Position numbers and translations under genes: made by a program. A DNA stretch of 64,000 nucleotides from Marinobacter sp. BGYM27 (lineage in GTDB: Bacteria; Pseudomonadota; Gammaproteobacteria; Pseudomonadales; Oleiphilaceae), in contig JANZNS010000005.1 in the NCBI GenBank assembly GCA_025153445.1, positions 62,001-126,000 on the forward strand, read 5' to 3'. Below are positions 1 to 7,749 of this stretch, in pieces (positions within the stretch are counted from its first letter, which is position 1; each line of letters starts with the position of its first letter). Under the pieces are notes generated by a model. That model saw only the letters and a program-made list of their open reading frames with translations, was not told the DNA's origin and ran no database searches.

Positions 1-16
1 AACTGAACGCAGGCAT
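1..16 (-). CDS. gspF: Start of gspF, truncated by window edge
   Basis: Three bases after the gspE stop, the minus strand has an ATG followed by codons for MPAFS before the window ends. GspF, the inner-membrane platform protein of type II secretion, normally follows gspE and its N-terminus commonly starts in this style. Only five codons are visible, so the call rests on gene order. Confidence 0.45.
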
Positions 17-19
17 GGA

Positions 20-1537
20 TTATCCCCGGTGTGTGACGCGCAGAACCTCTTCAACCGTGGTCGTACCCGCAAGCACTTTTGCCACGCCGTCAGCATGAAT
101 ACTGGGTCCGTGTTTACGGGCCTCGTGTTCAAGCTCAAGTTCACCGGCACGCTGGTGAATCAGCGTCCTGAACGAATCGTTTACTTCAACGACCTCATAA
201 ATCCCCATGCGTCCCCGATAGCCCAGCTGGTTGCAGGCTTTGCAGCCAACGGAGCGATAGATGTGCGGAGGACACTCGGGGTCAAGCTGAAGGAACTCGC
301 AATGCTCCTTGGTTGGCAGGTAGGTTTCCTTGCAGTCATCACACAACACGCGGACCAGACGCTGGGCCACAATGCCGACCAGTGAGGAAGAAATCAGAAA
401 AGGCTCTATCCCCATATCCATCAAACGGGCAATCGCACCGACTGCGGTGTTGGTGTGCAGCGTCGAAAGTACAAGGTGACCGGTAAGACTCGCCTGAACC
501 GATATTTCTGCGGTTTCAAGATCCCGGATCTCACCAATCATCACGACATCCGGATCCTGACGAAGAATTGCCCGCAAACCCCGAGCAAAGGTCATATCAA
601 CCTTGGTGTTGACCTGGGTCTGACCGATGCCCGACAGGTTGTACTCGATAGGATCTTCGACAGTGAGGATGTTGCGGGTACTGTCGTTGATTTCCTGCAG
701 AGCGCCGTAAAGCGTTGTGGATTTACCGGAACCGGTCGGCCCGGTTACCAGCAGAATACCGTAAGGCTGGTGAATCAGGCGATGCAGCACCTTGAAGTCC
801 CGCTCTGACATGCCAAGCGAAGAAAGCCGTAGCCGCCCTGCCTGTTTATCCAGCAGACGCAATACAATGCGCTCGCCGTTGGACGACGGCATGGTTGAAA
901 CCCGCAAATCGACTTCCCTGCCGGCCACGCGAAGTGAAATACGGCCATCCTGTGGAATGCGCTTCTCGGCAATGTCGAGCTTTGCCATAACCTTGATACG
1001 GGATACCAGCAGTGGCGCCAGGGCGCGTTTGGGCTGAACAACTTCACGCAGTATGCCGTCGATCCGGAAACGCACCACGAGCCGTTTTTCATAGGTCTCA
1101 ATGTGCACGTCAGAGGCGTTGGTGTTCACAGCTTCGGTGAGGATGGCGTTTATCAGCCGGATGATCGGCGCATCATCTTCCTGTTCCAGCAGATCCTCGG
1201 TTTCAGGAACAGAATCTGCCAGGCTGGCCAGATCCATATCGTCGCCGATACCTTCAACCATTTGCATCGCTTCGGCTGAATCGTTCTGATAAGCCGCGTT
1301 CAGGGCTTCATCAAAATTATCCGCAGCTATGGGCTCAAACCGTGCCCGACCACCACTAATTCTGTTCGCCTCGGCCAGCGCAGAAGGTGACGCGCCCGGG
1401 CGTACCAGAACCATCGCTGAGCCATCCGTATCACGGGTAAGAATCACGCCGTGCCGCTTTGCAAAAGTAAACGGCAAACGCCCGACCGGAGCATCCTGCG
1501 CCTGAATTTCGAGATCGTCGTTCACGAGAGTTTCCAT
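20..1537 (-). CDS. gspE: Type II secretion ATPase GspE
   Basis: Cytoplasmic hexameric ATPase that powers pseudopilus assembly in type II secretion. The 505 residues have full family length. An N-terminal GspE/PilB-type region (about 1-110) is followed by the ATPase core, with Walker A GPTGSGKST at about 266-274, an Asp box (TVEDPIEY) near 292, Walker B with DPDVVMIGEIRD at about 328-339 and the HTNT His box near 361. Four cysteines (399, 402, 432, 435) in two CxxC pairs form the zinc-binding CM element that separates GspE from many twitching ATPases. The gspF start lies 3 bases downstream, and gspC is divergently encoded about 490 bp away. The family is certain; assignment to secretion rather than a pilus is supported by the zinc element and neighbouring gspC. 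Confidence 0.95.
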   Translation of the reverse strand: METLVNDDLEIQAQDAPVGRLPFTFAKRHGVILTRDTDGSAMVLVRPGASPSALAEANRISGGRARFEPIAADNFDEALNAAYQNDSAEAMQMVEGIGDDMDLASLADSVPETEDLLEQEDDAPIIRLINAILTEAVNTNASDVHIETYEKRLVVRFRIDGILREVVQPKRALAPLLVSRIKVMAKLDIAEKRIPQDGRISLRVAGREVDLRVSTMPSSNGERIVLRLLDKQAGRLRLSSLGMSERDFKVLHRLIHQPYGILLVTGPTGSGKSTTLYGALQEINDSTRNILTVEDPIEYNLSGIGQTQVNTKVDMTFARGLRAILRQDPDVVMIGEIRDLETAEISVQASLTGHLVLSTLHTNTAVGAIARLMDMGIEPFLISSSLVGIVAQRLVRVLCDDCKETYLPTKEHCEFLQLDPECPPHIYRSVGCKACNQLGYRGRMGIYEVVEVNDSFRTLIHQRAGELELEHEARKHGPSIHADGVAKVLAGTTTVEEVLRVTHRG

Positions 1538-2029
1538 ATGTTCCTGTTGTCACCGAAATATACCGAGCGCAAAGGCTACCACACGTCACTATTGTACGCG
1601 GCGTCTATGTGAAGTTATCGGGAAAATTGAGGCATACGTCAAGCATGCCAGTCCCGTAAAATACTATTTTTGCGTCCTTTTTGGTCGAACAGGCCCGATA
1701 GGATTAGTATATTGGGAAATAGGTGTCCTGCACCACCGACTGGCCTGTCGAAAAGGACGATGATGAGATCTCCGGAACCCGACGGAACGAATGTCGCAAC
1801 GCAGGGAACTTAGCCGCTTCTTTTCTGTAACATTGTCTAGACTGTTACCTTGCGGCAGTTGAAATGACAGAACGCAATACCGGACACTGAATCAGTGTCA
1901 CGACAACTGAGGCCCGGTGTCGGTCGAGGTCGTGCAAACAGAACATATTGGTTTTCCGGTTCAACCCAGCCTGCCCGGTCCATGGATGACGCAGGAGAAA
2001 ACTATTTCCAATGGAGCTAAGTCCGCCAG
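1538..2029. other. Divergent gspE/gspC intergenic region
   Basis: There is no credible gene in these 492 bases. It holds two dyads: GACACTG-AAT-CAGTGTC at 1883-1899 (perfect, 7-bp arms) and GTAACA...TGTTAC at 1827-1848 with a 10-base centre. A weak sigma-70-like pair TTGGTC (1681-1686) and TAGTAT (1705-1710), 18 bases apart, points toward gspC. Promoters for both secretion transcripts should lie here; which factor binds the dyads is unknown. Confidence 0.5.
1883..1899. promoter_or_regulatory. Perfect 7-bp inverted repeat upstream of gspC
   Basis: GACACTG and CAGTGTC flank AAT. The size and symmetry suit a dimeric transcription factor operator; no T-run follows, so it is not a terminator. It lies about 130 bases before the gspC start and about 345 before gspE. 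The cognate regulator is not known. Confidence 0.35.
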
Positions 2030-2686
2030 ATGACGGGTATCAAATCCAGGCTGCCACTCATTGCAGCCGTCGTGCTTGCTGTTGCCATGCTGATGTCTTT
2101 GGGTTGGCAGGTGTGGCAGTTTATGCAAAACGAGCAGCAGCGAGCGTTCGCAAATACCAACACCCGCACTGCTGAAGAAACGGTATCAGTGAGAGCGACG
2201 GCGCCGGTAGAGCTGCCATCCGTTAACCTGTTTGGCGATCCGGCGGGCAACGAGACGCCCGAGCCCATGTCGACCGAAAATCTGCCCGAAACCAATTTGC
2301 GGCTTTTCCTGCGAGGCGTCCTGGCAGGCGAAGAAGAAACCGTTGCCAGCGCGCTTATTGAAGGCTCCGATGCCCATACAGAAGTGTATCTCATCGGTGA
2401 TGAGCTGCCAGGCAACGCCAGCCTGAAGGCTGTGCACGCCAACCGGGTCATTATTGAACGCAGCGGCAAACTGGAAAATCTTTACTTCCCCGACACCGAC
2501 GACAAGTCCGGCATCAACCTGACGGGTAACGAGTCACAACCACCGGTCAGGGCTGCAACACCTCCGCGACCCCAACCACAGGCGCAACCCGTCCGGTCGG
2601 CGCCGGCAGTCACCAGCGAGCGCCGCGATGAAATCCGGCAACGCCTCGAGGAATTGCGGCAAAGGCTGCGCCAAAACAGCAACTGA
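2030..2686 (+). CDS. gspC: Type II secretion protein C, short form
   Basis: Inner-membrane clamp protein that links the cytoplasmic platform to the outer-membrane secretin. Residues about 8-28 form the single membrane anchor, followed by a low-complexity linker. The HR domain sits at about 90-155 (RLFLRGVLAGEEETVASALI, then an IGD-EL-GNASL segment typical of GspC). The protein ends with a Pro/Gln-rich stretch and an Arg-rich helix, and has 218 residues against about 270-300 for GspC proteins that carry a PDZ or coiled-coil C-terminus. No PDZ domain is visible. It is divergent from gspE and only a few bases ahead of a LapG-like gene. ATG 2030 is the first start after an in-frame stop; its Shine-Dalgarno site is poor. 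Confidence 0.8.
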   Translation: MTGIKSRLPLIAAVVLAVAMLMSLGWQVWQFMQNEQQRAFANTNTRTAEETVSVRATAPVELPSVNLFGDPAGNETPEPMSTENLPETNLRLFLRGVLAGEEETVASALIEGSDAHTEVYLIGDELPGNASLKAVHANRVIIERSGKLENLYFPDTDDKSGINLTGNESQPPVRAATPPRPQPQAQPVRSAPAVTSERRDEIRQRLEELRQRLRQNSN

Positions 2687-2694
2687 GGATGCTG

Positions 2695-3351
2695 ATGACA
2701 CATATTCGGATCAGGCAAGGAATCAAGCTCGTTTGCCTGGCCCTTATGTTGGCCACATCAGCCGTTATTGCCATCGAACTCAGTGATCGCCTGCTCAATT
2801 ATGTAGCGGAGAAATACGGCGAAGACGCCAAAAACCGACTCACACAATGGCAAAAGCTTCAGGCGATTGCGCAAAACGCGCCGGTTGACCGCCAACTGCG
2901 ACTGGTCAATTCATTTTTCAACGAGCTGAACTTCGTCAATGACATTGAGCATTGGCACACTGAAGATTATTGGGCAACGCCGGTAGAGTTCCTTGCGACC
3001 AACGGTGGGGACTGCGAGGATTTCTCAATCGCCAAATACCTTACCCTGCGCGCCATGGGTGTGCCGGATGAGCAACTTCGTATCACCTACGTCAAGGCGC
3101 TCCAGCTGAACCAGGCGCATATGGTTCTCGCCTGGTACCCGACACCCACGGCTGATCCGTTAATACTCGATAATCTGATCAATGAGATACGGCCTGCGTC
3201 CGAGCGCAACGACCTGGAGCCGGTCTACAGCTTTAATGGTAAAGGGCTCTGGCTTCAGCAACTGAACAACAGCTCGAAACGTATTGGCGACGCCGACACC
3301 CTCTCCCGCTGGACCGACCTGAACGAGCGAATGATTGATACATTGCGTTGA
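2695..3351 (+). CDS. LapG-like periplasmic cysteine protease
   Basis: Bacterial transglutaminase-like cysteine proteinase (BTLCP family), typified by LapG, which cuts the large adhesin LapA at the cell surface. The first about 28 residues are a signal peptide or anchor. The catalytic triad is visible: Cys107 in NGGDCEDFS, His142 in QAHMVLAW, Asp159 in PLILDN. I prefer ATG 2695, which has GAGG six bases upstream; an ATG at 2689 would add two residues. It probably shares a transcript with gspC. LapG usually sits beside lapD or the adhesin; here neither partner is in the window. It might instead process a type II or type I secreted surface protein. Confidence 0.8.
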   Translation: MTHIRIRQGIKLVCLALMLATSAVIAIELSDRLLNYVAEKYGEDAKNRLTQWQKLQAIAQNAPVDRQLRLVNSFFNELNFVNDIEHWHTEDYWATPVEFLATNGGDCEDFSIAKYLTLRAMGVPDEQLRITYVKALQLNQAHMVLAWYPTPTADPLILDNLINEIRPASERNDLEPVYSFNGKGLWLQQLNNSSKRIGDADTLSRWTDLNERMIDTLR

Positions 3352-3467
3352 TTCTGTGGCACTTTGCCCCGTATCCTAAGACGTCTGACACATGTTGTGC
3401 CTTACCGAGCCTCATCAGTCTATCTTCCGGCACATTATGTTTGACAGCTCCCCGCCTTGATATTACC

Positions 3468-3483
3468 TTTACGTTAACGTCAA
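3468..3483. promoter_or_regulatory. LiuR-type operator upstream of liuR
   Basis: TTTACGTTAACGTCAA. Its reverse complement differs at one position from the site at 4081-4096 ahead of liuA. It lies 16 bases before the liuR start, consistent with autoregulation. A TTGATA hexamer at 3457-3462 could be the -35 element. LiuR operators of this general form are known from gammaproteobacterial leucine regulons. Confidence 0.75.
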
Positions 3484-3499
3484 CAATCAAAGTCTGACC

Positions 3500-3898
3500 A
3501 TGTCTAATCTGAACGTACGCAAAACCTATTCAATCAGCGATCTCGCCAAAGAGTTCGATATTACTACTCGCACAATCCGGTTTTACGAAGAAGCCGGCAT
3601 GATGACGCCCGAACGCGATGGTCAGACCCGGATTTATACCGATCAGGATCGGGTGAAGTTGAAGCTGATATTACGCGGCAAGCGGTTGGGGTTCAGCCTC
3701 GCGGAATCCCGCGATCTTATCAGTATGTATGGCTCAAACGCTGACAACATCAAACAACTCAATGCATTACATGAAAAAATTAAACAACAACGTGAAGCAC
3801 TAGAGCAGCAAAAAGCCGATATTGAGGTGATGGAAAATGAGCTTGATGCGGCGGAAGATCGCTGCCTCGCGGCCATCAAGGAATTGACCGAAGCCTGA
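3500..3898 (+). CDS. liuR: MerR-family regulator of leucine degradation
   Basis: A 132-residue MerR-type transcription factor. The winged helix-turn-helix spans about residues 9-77 (SISDLAKEFDITTRTIRFYE is the classic MerR entry), followed by a dimerisation coiled coil at about 85-125 rich in Glu, Gln and Lys. No metal-binding cysteines are placed as in MerR or CueR, which fits the LiuR branch that senses a pathway intermediate, probably an acyl-CoA. It is transcribed toward the liu operon, 252 bp from liuA, and matching palindromes precede both genes. Confidence 0.9.
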   Translation: MSNLNVRKTYSISDLAKEFDITTRTIRFYEEAGMMTPERDGQTRIYTDQDRVKLKLILRGKRLGFSLAESRDLISMYGSNADNIKQLNALHEKIKQQREALEQQKADIEVMENELDAAEDRCLAAIKELTEA

Positions 3899-4080
3899 CG
3901 GTTTCGCTCTCTTGGCAAATACCGAGCGATACAATCGGTATTTTCGCACCCACCTCTTCCTTTCGAACTACTCTATTAGCCAGGACACCAATCCGGGCAA
4001 AAGTTAAAACCGTTGTTGCCCGACGCGTGAGTCGCGTCTTTCTGCACCGCCTGCACAACAGGCGTTTTCAGATTCTTAAT

Positions 4081-4096
4081 TTGACGTTTACGTAAA
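4081..4096. promoter_or_regulatory. LiuR-type operator upstream of liuA
   Basis: TTGACGTTTACGTAAA, 54 bases before the liuA start. In the same orientation 15 of 16 bases match the reverse complement of the site ahead of liuR. Two sites of this similarity flanking a MerR-family gene strongly suggest one regulator binding both. Confidence 0.8.
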
Positions 4097-4150
4097 GATA
4101 AGCTGACTTAATAACCACAATACGGTCAATGCACCAGAGCGAGAACGATT

Positions 4151-5320
4151 ATGAAAAGCCAATACACCTCCCTTCACTTCGGCCTCGGCGAAACCGCAGA
4201 CATGCTGCGTGACCAGGTAAACCAGTTCGCGGCCGATCATATTGCACCGATCGCGGCAGATGTTGACCGCGAAAACCAGTTCCCGAATGCGCTCTGGCCG
4301 AAACTGGGCGAAATGGGCGTTCTGGGCATGACGGTGAGCGAGGAATACGGCGGAAGCGCCATGGGATACCTCGCCCACACGATCGCGATGGAAGAAATCA
4401 GCCGCGCATCAGCGAGTATTGGCCTGAGCTACGGCGCGCATTCCAACCTCTGTGTAAATCAGATTTTCCGCAACGGCACCGATGAGCAAAAAGCCCGCTA
4501 TCTGCCCAAACTCGTCAGCGGTGAACATATCGGCGCCCTCGCGATGAGCGAGCCCAACGCCGGCTCCGACGTGGTTAGCATGAAACTGCGCGCAGATAAA
4601 AAAGGCGATCGCTACATTCTGAATGGCAGCAAAATGTGGATCACCAATGGCCCCGACGCCAACACCTACGTGATCTACGCCAAGACCGACTCCAGCAAAG
4701 GCCCTCACGGCATTACTGCTTTTATCGTGGAACGTGACTGGAAAGGTTTTTCCCAGGGACCGAAGCTGGACAAACTCGGTATGCGAGGCTCGAATACCAG
4801 CGAGCTGATTTTTGAAGATGTCGAAGTGCCTGAAGAGAATATTCTGGGTGGCGAGAACAAGGGCGTCAAAGTGCTGATGTCCGGTCTTGATTACGAACGT
4901 GTTGTGCTCTCCGGTGGCCCTGTCGGCATCATGCAGGCTTGCCTGGATGTCGTGGTTCCCTATGTGCACGAGCGCAAACAGTTCGATCAGCCTATCGGCG
5001 AATTCCAGCTTATCCAGGGCAAACTCGCCGATATGTACACCGAAGTAGCCGCTTGTCGCGCTTATCTTTACGCCGTCGCCCAGGCTTGCGACCGCGGTGA
5101 AACGACCCGCAAGGACGCCGCTGGCGTTATTCTCTACACCTCTGACAAGGCCACGAAAATGGCGCTTGAGGCCATCCAGATTCTCGGCGGCAACGGCTAT
5201 ATAAACGAATACCCCACCGGTCGCTTGCTGCGTGATGCCAAGCTTTACGAGATTGGTGCCGGCACTCAGGAAGTGCGCCGGATGCTGATTGGTCGCGAAC
5301 TGTTCAACGAATCACGGTAA
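4151..5320 (+). CDS. liuA: Isovaleryl-CoA dehydrogenase
   Basis: FAD-dependent oxidation of isovaleryl-CoA to 3-methylcrotonyl-CoA in leucine breakdown, with electrons passing to ETF (genes at 19-20.7 kb). The 389 residues cover the whole acyl-CoA dehydrogenase fold: N-terminal helical domain, middle beta domain with [11 protein letters not shown] and WITNG, and C-terminal helices. The catalytic base is Glu249 in [12 protein letters not shown], the helix-G position specific to isovaleryl-CoA dehydrogenases; most other acyl-CoA dehydrogenases carry it near the C-terminus. First gene of the liuABCDE operon; liuB follows after 6 bases. Confidence 0.95.
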   Translation: MKSQYTSLHFGLGETADMLRDQVNQFAADHIAPIAADVDRENQFPNALWPKLGEMGVLGMTVSEEYGGSAMGYLAHTIAMEEISRASASIGLSYGAHSNLCVNQIFRNGTDEQKARYLPKLVSGEHIGALAMSEPNAGSDVVSMKLRADKKGDRYILNGSKMWITNGPDANTYVIYAKTDSSKGPHGITAFIVERDWKGFSQGPKLDKLGMRGSNTSELIFEDVEVPEENILGGENKGVKVLMSGLDYERVVLSGGPVGIMQACLDVVVPYVHERKQFDQPIGEFQLIQGKLADMYTEVAACRAYLYAVAQACDRGETTRKDAAGVILYTSDKATKMALEAIQILGGNGYINEYPTGRLLRDAKLYEIGAGTQEVRRMLIGRELFNESR

Positions 5321-5326
5321 CCCGAT

Positions 5327-6934
5327 ATGGCCATTATTCATTCTCAGGTTCAGATTCATTCAGACGAATTCGCTGAGCGTAAAAAGGCGATGCAGGCCCT
5401 TTGCGAAGACCGCAAAACCCGCTTTACCGAAATTGCGCGCGGCGGCGGCGAGCAGGCGCAGAAACGGCATACAGACCGAGGCAAGTTACTGCCTCGGGAT
5501 CGTATTCAGCGTTTGCTTGATCCCGGCTCTCCTTTTCTGGAAATCGGTGCTTTTGCCGCAAATGAGGTATACGACGAAGACGTGCCTGCAGCCGGTGTCG
5601 TGGCGGGCATCGGTCGCGTACATGGCATTGAATGCATGATCGTGGCAAACGATTCCACCGTGAAGGGTGGCACCTACTACCCGCTGACCGTCAAGAAACA
5701 CATTCGGGCCCAGACGATTGCCGAAGAGAACCACCTGCCGTGTATCTATCTGGTGGATTCGGGCGGCGCCAACCTGCCCCGTCAGGATGAAGTCTTCCCG
5801 GATTACGAAGATTTCGGCCATATTTTCTACCGCCAGGCCAACATGTCCGCCAAAGGCATTGCCCAGATCGCCGTGGTGCTTGGGCTCTGTACCGCCGGTG
5901 GTGCCTATGTGCCGGCGATGGCCGATGAAAGCATTATGGTGCGCGAGCAAAGCTCCATTTTCCTCGCAGGGCCTCCGCTGGTTAAAGCAGCTACGGGTGA
6001 AACAGTCAGCGCAGAAGAGCTCGGTGGCGCCGACGTTCACACCAGCATTTCCGGTGTGGCGGACCATTTCGCAAACACTGAATCTGAAGCTCTTGAGCGG
6101 GCGCGTCGCTGCATTGCCAATCTGAACTATCAACGCCCTGATGCCGTCAAGCGCAAGCCATCTGTAGAACCACTCTATTCTCCGGACGAGCTCTACGGTG
6201 TTGTTCCCAGCGATTTGCGTACCCCTTATGACGTGCACGAAGTCATCGCCCGCCTGGTGGACGGTTCCGAATTCGATGAGTTCAAGTCGCGTTACGGTGC
6301 AAGCCTGGTGTGCGGCTTTGCCCATCTTTACGGCATGCCTGTCGGCATCATCGCCAACAACGGCATCCTGTTTTCAGAGTCGGCCCAAAAAGGTGCTCAC
6401 TTTGTCGAGCTCTGCTGTCAGCGTGGTATCCCGCTTATCTTCCTGCAGAACATCACCGGCTTTATGGTCGGCAAGGAAGCGGAGCACGATGGTATCGCCA
6501 AGCACGGCGCCAAACTCGTGACGGCTGTTGCCTGTGCTCGAGTGCCGAAGCTGACCGTTATCATTGGCGGCAGCTTTGGCGCTGGTAACTACGGCATGTG
6601 CGGCAGAGCCTACAAACCTCGCTTCCTGTGGATGTGGCCCAACGCCCGCATCGCGGTAATGGGCGGTGAGCAGGCTGCGGGTGTGCTTGCTGACGTCAAG
6701 CGATCCGGCAAGGAAAGGCGCGGCGAAAGCTGGAGCGAAGCAGACGAGCAGGCATTCAAACAGCCAATTGTTGATCAGTTTGCGCGCCAGTCAGACCCCT
6801 ACTATGCCAGCGCCCGGCTCTGGGATGATGGCGTAATTGATCCGGCTGATACCCGCCGGGTGCTTGGGCTGAGCTTGTCCGCCGCACTGAACGCGCCGCC
6901 TGAAGAAACCCGTTTCGGCCTGTTCCGGATGTGA
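5327..6934 (+). CDS. liuB: Methylcrotonyl-CoA carboxylase, carboxyltransferase subunit
   Basis: Beta subunit of 3-methylcrotonyl-CoA carboxylase, moving CO2 from biotin on LiuD to 3-methylcrotonyl-CoA and giving 3-methylglutaconyl-CoA. The 535 residues have the usual length and both halves of the carboxyltransferase fold: N-domain with [17 protein letters not shown] near residue 145, C-domain with [15 protein letters not shown] and [15 protein letters not shown]. These signatures separate it from propionyl- or acetyl-CoA carboxylase subunits. It sits 6 bases after liuA and ends 14 bases before liuC, as expected for one transcript. Confidence 0.95.
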   Translation: MAIIHSQVQIHSDEFAERKKAMQALCEDRKTRFTEIARGGGEQAQKRHTDRGKLLPRDRIQRLLDPGSPFLEIGAFAANEVYDEDVPAAGVVAGIGRVHGIECMIVANDSTVKGGTYYPLTVKKHIRAQTIAEENHLPCIYLVDSGGANLPRQDEVFPDYEDFGHIFYRQANMSAKGIAQIAVVLGLCTAGGAYVPAMADESIMVREQSSIFLAGPPLVKAATGETVSAEELGGADVHTSISGVADHFANTESEALERARRCIANLNYQRPDAVKRKPSVEPLYSPDELYGVVPSDLRTPYDVHEVIARLVDGSEFDEFKSRYGASLVCGFAHLYGMPVGIIANNGILFSESAQKGAHFVELCCQRGIPLIFLQNITGFMVGKEAEHDGIAKHGAKLVTAVACARVPKLTVIIGGSFGAGNYGMCGRAYKPRFLWMWPNARIAVMGGEQAAGVLADVKRSGKERRGESWSEADEQAFKQPIVDQFARQSDPYYASARLWDDGVIDPADTRRVLGLSLSAALNAPPEETRFGLFRM

Positions 6935-6948
6935 TCCAGGAGACTCTC

Positions 6949-7749
6949 ATGACTGATCAAACTGTACTCAGCAACACTGATCATCGCGGCGTCACCCGAA
7001 TCACGCTGAACCGGGCTGACAAAAGTAACGCGTTCAATGCCGACGTGATGACCGCACTGATCAACGCGCTGACCAATGCCGACAACGGCAGCGCCACTCG
7101 AGTCGTTGTCTTGCAAGGCGAAGGCAAACATTTTTCTGCCGGTGCTGACCTGAATTACATGAAAGCAACCGCAGCACTGAGCCGTGATGAAAACATTGAG
7201 GATGCCGAAAACCTCGCGCGGCTGATGCAAACCCTCGACCAACTCAGCAAACCCACCATCGCCCGCATACAAGGTGCGGCTTTCGGCGGAGCATTGGGCC
7301 TGATCTGTGCCTGCGATATTGCGGTTGCCGCTGATAATGCGCGCTTTTGTCTCAGCGAGGCCAGACTTGGACTGGCCCCTGCCGCAATCGGGCCATATGT
7401 GGTGCGTGTTCTGGGTGCGCGTCAGGCACGCCGGTACTTCCTGACCACGGAAGAAATACCGGCGCACCAGGCGCTCACGCTCGGTCTTGTGCATGAAGTC
7501 ACCGGCGTCGATACGCTGGACGACACTGTTGACATGCTTGTTGATCGACTGCTTAAAAACGGCCCCGTAGCCCTTGATGCCTGCAAGTCACTGGTCGCTC
7601 GCGCCATCGATAACCAACCCGATGCCGACTTGATCCGCTATACCGCAGAGTTGATTGCCGAACTGCGAACCGGCCCAGAGGGTCAGGAGGGCTTACAAGC
7701 CTTTCTGGACAAGCGTAAACCCAATTGGATTCAGGACTCTTCAAGATGA
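6949..7749 (+). CDS. liuC: Methylglutaconyl-CoA hydratase
   Basis: Crotonase-family enzyme converting 3-methylglutaconyl-CoA to HMG-CoA. Oxyanion-hole segments are visible at GKHFSAGADLNYMK and IQGAAFGGALGLI, and the acidic active-site region follows at LGLAPAAIGP. I chose ATG 6949 because AGGAGA lies five bases upstream; a GTG at 6931 in the same frame would overlap liuB. From that start the protein has 266 residues. Its stop overlaps the liuD start as ATGA. Function comes mainly from position between liuB and liuD, since crotonases resemble one another. Confidence 0.92.
   Translation: MTDQTVLSNTDHRGVTRITLNRADKSNAFNADVMTALINALTNADNGSATRVVVLQGEGKHFSAGADLNYMKATAALSRDENIEDAENLARLMQTLDQLSKPTIARIQGAAFGGALGLICACDIAVAADNARFCLSEARLGLAPAAIGPYVVRVLGARQARRYFLTTEEIPAHQALTLGLVHEVTGVDTLDDTVDMLVDRLLKNGPVALDACKSLVARAIDNQPDADLIRYTAELIAELRTGPEGQEGLQAFLDKRKPNWIQDSSR

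Noticed and set aside
5486-6325. Long antisense frame within liuB
   Set aside because: High-GC codon bias leaves long open frames opposite real genes; no start signal or family match. The same holds for frames opposite aacS (11174-11806) and etfB (19735-20313).
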